Assembly (NCBI GenBank): GCA_001701225.1
Contig: DAAQ01000027.1
Span: 1-36,318 of the forward strand
Length of the DNA stretch: 36,318 nucleotides
From: Bacteroidales bacterium H5
GTDB taxonomy: Bacteria; Bacteroidota; Bacteroidia; Bacteroidales; Muribaculaceae
Direction: 5' to 3'
The notes beneath the pieces were generated by a model, which was given only the letters and a program-made list of their open reading frames with translations, was not told the DNA's origin and ran no database searches. The position numbers were made by a program, and so were the translations under genes. This document shows positions 15,001 to 21,956 of the stretch, piece after piece. How positions within the stretch are numbered: the stretch's first letter is position 1; the number at the start of each line of letters is the position of its first letter.

Positions 15001-15450
15001 AGGTATCACGGGGAGATCCGCCTCGCGGTCTGACAGGAAATAATATCCCCTGGTGTCATACGGATTATACGCACGGTAGTGCCAGTCAGTCCCCGTCACC
15101 TCGATGCGCGTGTCGGTGGCCACGCCATAGAAGACTATGCCCCTCGATGTGGTCTCAGACTGCACCACAGGCAGGTCGTCGACATAGTTGGCCTCAGTGA
15201 AACGGTCGGGGATACGGCGTCCGCCATATCCGTAGACACGCACCTTCGAGGGGTCGGTGAACCCCCACGAGCGCAGGTCTGAAAGCGAGATCAGGTGCAT
15301 GCCGGTCTCCGACACGCTTATCTTGACCCAGCGCCCCTCGGCAAGCGCCGACGACGCGGCGTATGTGTCGGGGGCAAAGGCACTGGCCCGATGTGCCGAC
15401 AACAGCACAACGGCTATGATGGATAGATATTTAAGCACGGTTTTCATCAA
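12064..15450 (-). CDS. porU: Type IX secretion system sortase PorU
   Basis: 1128 aa, close to the roughly 1150 aa of characterised PorU. It is a gingipain-type (C25) cysteine peptidase that acts at the cell surface, cleaving the C-terminal sorting domain of type IX secretion cargo and attaching the cargo to anionic lipopolysaccharide. A signal peptide (about 1-24) is followed by the N-terminal PorU beta domain (about 40-300). The catalytic C25 region has WWNYIGHAS with His632 and FFYGATCSFVEWD with Cys665. The end (from about residue 1040) has the FlgD/CTD-like pattern VFDLSGRRVW and GRGIYLYKA. It lies 45 bp after the GH25 lysozyme gene, probably on the same transcript. The usual partner porV is not adjacent here. 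Confidence 0.93.
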   Translation of the reverse strand: MMKTVLKYLSIIAVVLLSAHRASAFAPDTYAASSALAEGRWVKISVSETGMHLISLSDLRSWGFTDPSKVRVYGYGGRRIPDRFTEANYVDDLPVVQSETTSRGIVFYGVATDTRIEVTGTDWHYRAYNPYDTRGYYFLSDREADLPVIPVEGRAPQGETLTTFAEGLFHETDETSPLESGHLLLGEDFRFTPTRQFTFRMPGRVEGTDVWMQCDFYAASTAVTQLSFTANGSALPSVASDRVRASKEDADTCRIRKTFTPSGETLNLGVTAKGSGTIRVAALDNIAICYVRRLELPSSGILSFTMPVGSPELGGATESTRVWDVTSPQSIVRMPLTATARGVAWTNDYYGRRSYVAWNENGTFLTPRIADRNVGNQNLHGSENPDMVIISHPDLLEQARRIAALHSAEPDTLSVAVLTPETIYNEFSSGTADYNAFRRLMKMYYDRSAADPTVRVPRYLLLMGGVTYDHRRLTSAWRNSAATIVPTWQTDVANSESYSYCSDDPVAFLDDNAGLLTGRDVMNIAVGRIPARSAAEAKVFTDRLESYLTKPIEGEWRNRVLLLADDGDNGVHLSQTEDLEESMRGHGSGEDMTYRKVYLDAYALQGGVTVAGRDKLHSLLSDGVVWWNYIGHASPTALSGEGVFTIQDVRGLYLKKPAFFYGATCSFVEWDRIEEAGLQQLTLSESGGLIGGIAAVRPVQIARNGPFAATMGSELFTRTSDGRMRPVAEVLRLAKNRTLNENNKMRYVMLGDPAMRLAVPGNTVTLDSVNGIKVTPIYDEDTDPIVIQAFSRVRFSGSVVDADGTRTDAFDGYVSLTLYDAETSFATIRGDYDEPFVADEQGERLFTGRGTVKGGKWSVEVVLPSEIADNYRPATLSLYARSETDGTEALGVSRDLYVYGIADEAIADNVAPEIEYIYLNHDTFRSGDTVNDTPMLLARVSDNTALNMAANGIGHQMSLRIDNTVNLTDISGSFTPDADGTPGGTIAYQLPEISTGAHHAIFKVWDVAGNSAVSEFDFFVDPTAAPKIFDVYTDANPATVEANFYISHNRPDAMLSVTIEVFDLSGRRVWTSTVKGRADMFATAPVRWDLTDNGGGRVGRGIYLYKATVTTDSSSPSSATRRIAVAPM

Positions 15451-15495
15451 ATTATATAACGTGTAAAGTCGTCCTGATATTGTGTGGCGCAGGTG

Positions 15496-16200
15496 TCATT
15501 GACCCGCAAACGCGCTCCACTCCTTGCGGGTGCCCCTGAAGGCATTGATGTCGACCGGATGGTCTATCCCGTCGACATGTCCCGAGTGGGTGGCCTGCCA
15601 CAGCGTCCAGTCACCCTCTGAGGGCTCCTCGCCCAGCGAGCATATCCACAGCGGCAGCGAGCGCGGCAGCTCGCGGATAAAGCGGTTGTACCCGTTCTTG
15701 TTGGTATAGAGCATCACCTTGTGCCCGCGGCTCTCCAGATGGTCTATCATCTCGGCCAGACGGGTCACCACAAGCGGCGTGGCCTGCGAGTTGGGATTGG
15801 TCCACTCCTCGATGTCTATCACCACGGGCAAGTCTATGTCACGCCCCTCGAGCACACCCGCAAAGTTCAGCCCCTGCATATATCCCGGCGTGTCGAAGCG
15901 GAAGAAATGGTAAGCCCCCACCTTCAGCCCAGCCTCGCGGGCACGGCGCAGGTTGTCGATGAAGCGGCGGTCCCTGAAGGTACCCCCCTCCGTGGCCTTG
16001 ACTATGACAAACTCATAGCCCTGCTCCCTCACCTTGCCGAAATCAATCTCGCCGTTGTGGGCCGAGACGTCGATGCCCCGCACCTCATACCTCTGCGGAT
16101 CGGGATATGGCGCCGCGGGCGCGTGCCTGTCACACCCCGCCACAGCCAGCAGGGCCGACAGCACCATCAGACGCGATATGGCACGGACTACAAACGGCAT
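15496..16200 (-). CDS. GH25 lysozyme-like lipoprotein (N-acetylmuramidase)
   Basis: 234 aa. A GH25 glycoside hydrolase that cuts the beta-1,4 bond between MurNAc and GlcNAc in peptidoglycan. Family motifs are GIDVSAHNG with Asp44 and VVIDIEEW with the D-x-E pair Asp129/Glu131, the expected acidic catalytic residues. GAYHFFR (about 95-101) is also typical. The N-terminus is a lipoprotein signal (LAVAGC, Cys23), so it is membrane-anchored, facing the periplasm or surface. A strong -7 box at 16205-16212 would start transcription almost exactly at the annotated ATG. Translation therefore either is nearly leaderless or begins at the internal Met12 (16165-16167), which still leaves the hydrophobic stretch and lipobox. 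It is the first gene of a probable unit with porU. Confidence 0.92.
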   Translation of the reverse strand: MPFVVRAISRLMVLSALLAVAGCDRHAPAAPYPDPQRYEVRGIDVSAHNGEIDFGKVREQGYEFVIVKATEGGTFRDRRFIDNLRRAREAGLKVGAYHFFRFDTPGYMQGLNFAGVLEGRDIDLPVVIDIEEWTNPNSQATPLVVTRLAEMIDHLESRGHKVMLYTNKNGYNRFIRELPRSLPLWICSLGEEPSEGDWTLWQATHSGHVDGIDHPVDINAFRGTRKEWSAFAGQ

Positions 16201-16204
16201 ATCG

Positions 16205-16236
16205 CAAAGTTACACAAAATCCCCGACACTGCCAAC
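16205..16236 (-). promoter_or_regulatory. Promoter of the GH25-porU unit
   Basis: On the minus strand, GTTG (16233-16236) and TAACTTTG (16205-16212) are 20 bp apart, a full -7 match and a 3/4 -33 match. The predicted start falls at about 16198-16201, on top of the first possible start codon of the lysozyme gene. Confidence 0.65.
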
Positions 16237-16264
16237 ATAAATCCAGCACCTGTCGCGACAGCAA

Positions 16265-16302
16265 GAAAAAAATCCGGCCCACTTACAGAAGAGATGGCCG
16301 GA
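16265..16302 (-). terminator. Rho-independent terminator after the LRR protein
   Basis: Read on the minus strand, TCCGGCC (16296-16302), a 16-nt loop and GGCCGGA (16273-16279) are followed directly by seven T (16265-16271). This is a textbook intrinsic terminator 39 bp after the stop of the leucine-rich-repeat gene. Confidence 0.85.
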
Positions 16303-16340
16303 CAATATATGGCACATTATGCAACCCGGGAGAATGCACG

Positions 16341-18140
16341 TCAACGCAGCACCTTCCCAACTGACCCGTCGGAATAACGGATGATTGTCACACCACGGTA
16401 GCTCTCGTCCACCTGACGGCCCGATAGATCATAGCACCCGGTCATGGTCTTCTCGACGACAGAAATGATTCCGTCAATTCCCGAACCTTCTTCCTCAGTA
16501 ATGTACTTGAATCTATTCCATCCCTCCGCACCTCTGTAGTCATCAAGTGTTCCAGCCGGTACGGTCAATATAGTTTTCTCATACACAGAATCATAAAAAA
16601 CAGGGCATACTGGGGGAAGTTCATCCTTTATCGTCAGCGTATCCATGAAAATATACCTGAAATCGGGGGGATTGCCTTCGGCATTCAGACCCAGCAGTCC
16701 CTCGCCTATAGTCATATTATCGGCAAAACGGCCATTTGCCGGATTCTCGAATATCTTTTTCATGTTCATCACGATTGATTTATCCATGACAGTCCAGTTC
16801 TTGCTTGCCAGATTTATCGCATTCAGTGTGCTCCAATAATAAGAGTGTGTATCACGGAAAGGACGCCCCATGATGACAGATTTGATATTATCCGATCCAA
16901 GAAATGTCTCATATACGGACATATGTCCTGAATTGATATTATCAAAATCCAGATCTGGGCCACTCTCGAAATCAACACTCTCAAGTCTGGGGCAACCATA
17001 GAAAGCTCTATATCCTATGCTGGTCACAGTGCCAGGTATTACAACCCCTCTCAAGCCGTCACATCCGGCAAAAGCCTCTCTCTCTATCGAAGAAATCTGT
17101 ATATCAAGACCGTTACAATGCACTACAGCCGGAATGACAACATCACCTGAACAGTCAGAATAAGGCTTTCCTGAGCGTATTTCCTTATACGCCACCATTG
17201 CCTCAAAGCCGTCCTTGTCAAGAATTGTCAGATAGATTCCGTCAACCTTCAGGTCATACCTGTCTGTCTTTCCATGCAACGAGGGCGCACCATCATATTC
17301 ACTGATACTGTACATCTTACCCCACCCTGCGGCAGAGCGATAAGCAGAAAGCGAGCCCTGAGGGACATAGAGCTTCGTGAGAAGGCTTTGACGGTCAGTG
17401 AACGACACCTCTTCGGCCGGTTGCGAATCAGTCACGACAAGTTCATTCAAATACCTGTAATTCTCATAATTTATCTCGCCTGTCAGGTTCTTGCCGACAA
17501 TAAGCCCCTGGACCGTAGATGCGAAGCAACTGAATTTCCCGCCCTGGGGCATAGAGATATCTACACCGTCAAGAATCTCCAGACCAGTGGGATATGTAGG
17601 AGAATGATATGTCTCCTCGGACGTAGACACATGGGTATAATACCCGAAATCCACCTTCCACAATCCATATCCCTTCAATGGACGTCCGACGACCAAAGTA
17701 CCTTGGTCAGGAAAAATACGCGAGCATCTCAATTCATCATAATATAACTGCACGGGGGTAGGTGTGGGCTGAAATGTCACAGTCTCAAGACTGTCGCACT
17801 TCAGGAATGCCCAGCGCCCTATATATTCCACTGAAGCAGGTATTGACACCGTCCTGAGTCGGTTACAGGCCCTGAAAGCGTTCTCCTGAATTTCTATCAC
17901 ATCATAGTAATCACCGGCATCATCCGTATACCCGGCAGGGAATTTGACCCTCTTTGGTATGACGAGATTGACATCTATGGCAGAATTGTCCGCAGACTTG
18001 ACAGCACAGGTCTTGTCTACCGTCGAGATGACACTATATGTTATGGCATCGACAGCAAAATCTTGGGCCGTTACACTCCCGGTAGCCAAAAGCATTGCCG
18101 CCATCAGCATAATCTTCCGAATGATTGGTTTCTGTTTCAT
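16341..18140 (-). CDS. BspA-type leucine-rich-repeat surface protein with sorting-like tail
   Basis: 599 aa, secreted. The signal peptide covers about residues 1-25 (cleavage after TAQ). Residues about 80-130 and 340-400 contain LRR_5/BspA repeats of the form AFxxCxxLxxVxIPxSVxxIGxxAFxxCxxLxxVxF. The middle holds beta-rich linkers with repeated TVPAGTLDDYRGAEGW and YVPQGSLSAYRSAAGW elements that often close BspA modules. The last 30 or so residues run YDLSGRQV, then GVTIIRYSDG, then KVLR, a short version of the type IX secretion type-A sorting pattern. Such proteins usually serve in adhesion or host/matrix binding. It lies 50 bp after the beta-helix pair on the same strand and is probably co-transcribed. 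Its base composition is intermediate between the AT-rich pair and the GC-rich flanks. Confidence 0.85.
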   Translation of the reverse strand: MKQKPIIRKIMLMAAMLLATGSVTAQDFAVDAITYSVISTVDKTCAVKSADNSAIDVNLVIPKRVKFPAGYTDDAGDYYDVIEIQENAFRACNRLRTVSIPASVEYIGRWAFLKCDSLETVTFQPTPTPVQLYYDELRCSRIFPDQGTLVVGRPLKGYGLWKVDFGYYTHVSTSEETYHSPTYPTGLEILDGVDISMPQGGKFSCFASTVQGLIVGKNLTGEINYENYRYLNELVVTDSQPAEEVSFTDRQSLLTKLYVPQGSLSAYRSAAGWGKMYSISEYDGAPSLHGKTDRYDLKVDGIYLTILDKDGFEAMVAYKEIRSGKPYSDCSGDVVIPAVVHCNGLDIQISSIEREAFAGCDGLRGVVIPGTVTSIGYRAFYGCPRLESVDFESGPDLDFDNINSGHMSVYETFLGSDNIKSVIMGRPFRDTHSYYWSTLNAINLASKNWTVMDKSIVMNMKKIFENPANGRFADNMTIGEGLLGLNAEGNPPDFRYIFMDTLTIKDELPPVCPVFYDSVYEKTILTVPAGTLDDYRGAEGWNRFKYITEEEGSGIDGIISVVEKTMTGCYDLSGRQVDESYRGVTIIRYSDGSVGKVLR

Positions 18141-18190
18141 ATTTTCAACTATTTATATCATCCTTATTAAGCAAATACATGCAACATTGC

Positions 18191-19882
18191 TTATTGTATA
18201 TTCTGTCCAACCCTAGTTATAACCAACTGCCATTGTTCACTACATATGCATCTATATAGACCTGAAGTGCTAAAAGACACAGATTTCACAGGTTTGCCAA
18301 CGCTATCAACCATTGAAATAACATTATCAGGAGACTCGGATGTCCTGACCGTAAGCATCCCACCTATTGCGATATTGGCACATATGTTTACTATAGGATT
18401 CAAAAACCTGTTGAAGCCAGTGAAATCAAGAATTAGATCATTCCCCTGTCGGACAACTGCATTGACCGTTTCGGGCAATATATCGAATCTACTCAATCGA
18501 TCCTCATACGTGCCGTCATTGACAGGAAACATATCTGCAAAATTGTAGACAGTCTCAGCCATACCATTTGGGAGAGCAGTCTTATCAGCGATAATCGTCC
18601 TACATGAATTATATGGTTGAATAGAACATGTCGCCATACCAGTTGAACTTGAATCCTGAAGGGTTTGAAATATAAGCCTGTCAAAATGCCAAGAATAATA
18701 AAGAGATGCCTCATCCCTAAAATATGCATTTACCGTAACACGCTTTACAGAATCATCAGCTTGAAAACGAGAAGCAAGCAGGCCACTTTTAATGCTAATA
18801 CTCAAGTCGAAAACATTCTTTAAATCAACCCATACTGCATCCACGCCATTCGGTAAAGACTCGGACATACGCAAATCTACAAACTTTGACATACACATAT
18901 TACGAAGTCTCAGGGGTATTCCATTCAAGCCTTCCAAACCTATATTTTGAAATACCAGGCCATTTATGCGTTCGTTATTTGAAATGACACCATTAGGAGA
19001 GTCTGCAAAAAACACACCATTGGTACCTTGCATCATGCCCCCAACAATCAGGGATTCAGTAAACCAATCGGCAGAACTTGGAGACTTACCTGCGAAAAGA
19101 TTGACATATATGCAGCTTTCAGCATGGATATACTGAAAATTGACCTGACAATTTTGAATCTGTATGCTCTCATTACTACCACCATGAGTGCTTACATCAA
19201 TTCCTTTGACGCAATATAAAATCTTGTCAACCTCAATTTTTACATTACAGCTATGGCCTGTAAGCCTTATGCCACATGTAGGATGTGAATATGTACACTG
19301 TATTGTGTTTAAAACAAGATGAATATTACTTGTATTAACAACAATACAATTGTATGCATATGGGTCATCACTGTCTATCCAGTCGTAATCATGACTCCCA
19401 TCAGACTTGGAAATTCTCAATATTCCGGGCGAAATCAATGTCTGTACCGTCTTTCCATCCGCACATGGGGGAAACATAATTGATCCTCTCAAGTCATAAT
19501 ACCGATATTCTAAAGTTACAGGACATCCATACGCCGAAACTAATGCTTTATTGATAGCTTCATGCTCTTCCATTCCTGCTGAACGATCGTTAAACCATTC
19601 TGCCCGCACAAGGCTGTTTGAGAAGCCAGTAACCTCGACATAACGCCTGAACACACAACTTGACGAAGCCAATACGTCTGCCCCATTTAAGTCGACCCTC
19701 ACAATATGGCACGATTCTGCTGAGCCAAGAGAGCCACCCCGGAAATCGAGTATACTTCCTTTTGGAACAGTCACAATATCACCAGTCATAGACACCGATT
19801 CTCTAACCGTATAATAAGCACTTTCGCCCGTTGCAAATACTGTATCTACATTATCTTGGGTTATCTCAATTCTTTTCATCAT
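18191..19882 (-). CDS. Beta-helix-like protein without signal peptide, paralogue B
   Basis: 563 aa. It is a paralogue of the gene just upstream: both have TQDN near the start, then LDFRGGSL (about 48-55), AEWFND (about 93-98), EHEAINKALV and GCPVTLE. The middle is a run of Asn/Val/Ile-rich short strands typical of right-handed beta-helix folds. The C-terminus (TVRTSESP, LYRCICSEQWQLVIT) also matches its twin. The FRGGSL and EWF-plus-AINKAL pattern recalls pectate-lyase-3-like tail-spike proteins of phages. No signal peptide or lipobox is seen. It begins inside the stop of the upstream gene (4-nt overlap), so the two are coupled. The DNA is clearly more AT-rich than the neighbours, suggesting horizontal origin. 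Function is unknown. Confidence 0.75.
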   Translation of the reverse strand: MMKRIEITQDNVDTVFATGESAYYTVRESVSMTGDIVTVPKGSILDFRGGSLGSAESCHIVRVDLNGADVLASSSCVFRRYVEVTGFSNSLVRAEWFNDRSAGMEEHEAINKALVSAYGCPVTLEYRYYDLRGSIMFPPCADGKTVQTLISPGILRISKSDGSHDYDWIDSDDPYAYNCIVVNTSNIHLVLNTIQCTYSHPTCGIRLTGHSCNVKIEVDKILYCVKGIDVSTHGGSNESIQIQNCQVNFQYIHAESCIYVNLFAGKSPSSADWFTESLIVGGMMQGTNGVFFADSPNGVISNNERINGLVFQNIGLEGLNGIPLRLRNMCMSKFVDLRMSESLPNGVDAVWVDLKNVFDLSISIKSGLLASRFQADDSVKRVTVNAYFRDEASLYYSWHFDRLIFQTLQDSSSTGMATCSIQPYNSCRTIIADKTALPNGMAETVYNFADMFPVNDGTYEDRLSRFDILPETVNAVVRQGNDLILDFTGFNRFLNPIVNICANIAIGGMLTVRTSESPDNVISMVDSVGKPVKSVSFSTSGLYRCICSEQWQLVITRVGQNIQ

Positions 19883-21711
19883 CCTTCAACTTGTGTTATC
19901 ACAATCTCCCAATTCGCACTCCACGTAAGACGATATAGCCCCGGAGTATCAAACGTCACTGATTTATCAGGATGAACCGTATAGTTTGGTGTCACAATTT
20001 TTGATGGCCACGTCGTAGTCCTGAAGCTTAGCCGACCTCCGTAATCTGACAACCAGCATAAGTCAATGATACAAGGTGCGAACAAATTCAAGCCTGTGAG
20101 GTCTATAATCATATTATTATTCTCCCGGATGTCAAGATTGACCGTGCGGGGCAAAACATAGAAACGACTGTATGTATTCCCGGCCTCATCAGCCGGATTA
20201 TTATAGGGCAATAGATCTTTTACAGAAAAAACCTTATCAATATACTCGTCGTTATCTGTCATCGGAGCATCTGCAGTAAGCGTCAATCCCATATTGTATG
20301 GCTGCACTGATGAGGTAGCCGCCATGCGGGGAATATACTTGCCAGAGGGAGCATCATATATAGGCATAATTACGAGTGTGTCGAAACGCGTCGTATACCA
20401 ACCTTCATCATCAATGACATATCCTGAAATTTTGACCATGGTAACCTCATCCTCTATCTTGTCTGCGGACTCAATCTTGAAACGGCTGGGACGTATATAA
20501 CCCTTAAATGTCATATCCGTATACTTGAATTTCTTCAAATCGAACCATGGCAAATACGAACCATCTTCACCCAAATCAGGCAATGGACTACGAGTATCAA
20601 TATTATGGAATTTCGACATCTGTATATTTCGTCCTCTTATGGCCAATGAGGACAAATCAACAAAAGTGATATTGGAGAACATCAGTCCATCCATACCCCA
20701 CATATTTTCCAACTGTATATTTCCCAATACATCGTTGTTATCAACCACATAGATTCCATATCCACCGCTCATACGGCCTCCATTGATTGCCGATTCTGTA
20801 AACCAAGTGGTTGTACTCATCTCAATTGGGATATTCGGATCTTCATCTGAGACTTTTGACACCCTGAGATAAGACTTGCTGAATATATCAATATACAGAC
20901 AATAATCTGCGTAGATTGCCTGGAAATTGATTTTACAATACTGGGCACCCACTCCATTTTTTACACCAATGGCTTCTCCTTTCTCGTTCGGATTATACGG
21001 ATTGTAGTCACGATTTCTCTTAGAATCGGGACATACATCAAAACCTTTGTTAAGATTAAGCAACTGAATTACATTAATATTCAGTCCATAGTTGCATCCG
21101 GAGAGCCGGATGCCGATACCCTTGAATTTACCTGAGGAGGTATTCTCAATCTTTCCACGGATAGAATTAATCTCAAGATTGACATAAGGGGGATATACAT
21201 CAATTGCTGGAATATCATCACCAACATATAGAATACCTGGAGAAATCAATGTCTGGGTTGTCCAAAAATCACCACCAAAGTATTTATTCTTAATATCATT
21301 CGTGATATATACTATCTCAATTGTTCCTGTAAGATAGTAATCACGTGCCTCCAATGTCACGGGACAACCCCTTGCAGCGACCAAAGCCTTGTTGATAGCC
21401 TCATGTTCCGCCATCCCATTTTCGCGATCGTTGAACCATTCGGTGTGAATCATCGCATTCGCAAATCCCCGCACATCTGTATCCTTGTCAAAGATACAAT
21501 AAGCGGCAGCAACAACCTCTGAATTGTTCAGATTAATACTGGTAAGATTCAACGCATGTAATGATCCTCCGCGAAACTCCAATACGGAATTGGATGGAAA
21601 AACAACCTCAGGGGAAGGTAGCACTATCGTATTTTCTATGATAAAATAGGTTCCTGCGGCCATCTTCAATGCCGCTTCTATATTGTCTTGAGTTAGCAAT
21701 ATTGTTGCCAT
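19879..21711 (-). CDS. Beta-helix-like protein without signal peptide, paralogue A
   Basis: 610 aa, first gene of the minus-strand trio. Shared landmarks with its twin are LTQDNIEAAL at the start, VLEFRGGSL (about 43-51), HTEWFNDRENGMAEHEAINK (near 93-112) and GCPVTLEARDYYLTG. Then come strand-rich repeats and a C-terminal small beta domain ending in LYRLTWSANWEIVIT. No catalytic triad or metal-binding pattern is obvious in a by-eye reading. It lacks a signal peptide, unlike the pectate lyases in this window, so it is either cytoplasmic or leaves by another route (phage-tail-like assembly would be one). A strong promoter lies upstream (21802-21833). The leader is about 80 nt. AT-rich composition points to acquisition. 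Confidence 0.75.
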   Translation of the reverse strand: MATILLTQDNIEAALKMAAGTYFIIENTIVLPSPEVVFPSNSVLEFRGGSLHALNLTSINLNNSEVVAAAYCIFDKDTDVRGFANAMIHTEWFNDRENGMAEHEAINKALVAARGCPVTLEARDYYLTGTIEIVYITNDIKNKYFGGDFWTTQTLISPGILYVGDDIPAIDVYPPYVNLEINSIRGKIENTSSGKFKGIGIRLSGCNYGLNINVIQLLNLNKGFDVCPDSKRNRDYNPYNPNEKGEAIGVKNGVGAQYCKINFQAIYADYCLYIDIFSKSYLRVSKVSDEDPNIPIEMSTTTWFTESAINGGRMSGGYGIYVVDNNDVLGNIQLENMWGMDGLMFSNITFVDLSSLAIRGRNIQMSKFHNIDTRSPLPDLGEDGSYLPWFDLKKFKYTDMTFKGYIRPSRFKIESADKIEDEVTMVKISGYVIDDEGWYTTRFDTLVIMPIYDAPSGKYIPRMAATSSVQPYNMGLTLTADAPMTDNDEYIDKVFSVKDLLPYNNPADEAGNTYSRFYVLPRTVNLDIRENNNMIIDLTGLNLFAPCIIDLCWLSDYGGRLSFRTTTWPSKIVTPNYTVHPDKSVTFDTPGLYRLTWSANWEIVITQVEG

Positions 21712-21801
21712 AAAAGATGAAAGTATAAGGATTCTTTAATTATAGCCACCATATTATCTACCCTAAAGTATTGGAACAGAAAAAACAGCGGAGTCAATTC
21801 A

Positions 21802-21833
21802 CAAATATATTTACATATCTTTAAGAAAACAAA
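21802..21833 (-). promoter_or_regulatory. Promoter of the beta-helix/LRR operon
   Basis: On the minus strand, TTTG (21830-21833) and TATATTTG (21802-21809) are separated by exactly 20 bp, a full consensus match, about 90 bp upstream of the ATG at 21711. Confidence 0.8.
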
Positions 21834-21891
21834 TTCAAAATATGTTTTTAACCTTTTTTATAATAAAATCTATTCATGTAGTCTTATCTCG

Positions 21892-21922
21892 CTTGCCATG
21901 ACGATAATTATCGCTATTTTTG
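21892..21922 (+). promoter_or_regulatory. Promoter of the pectate-lyase/sensor operon
   Basis: CTTG (21892-21895) and TATTTTTG (21915-21922) are 19 bp apart. The -7 box is a full match and the -33 keeps TTG. It is divergent from the promoter at 21802-21833, with about 60 bp between the two -33 elements. Confidence 0.65.
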
Positions 21923-21956
21923 TAGGGTAAAATTTCACTTTAAATCATCACATATC

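Noticed and set aside
18191..21711. Prophage fragment
   Set aside because: The two proteins resemble tail-spike folds, but no integrase, capsid, terminase or lysis gene and no attachment repeats are seen nearby.
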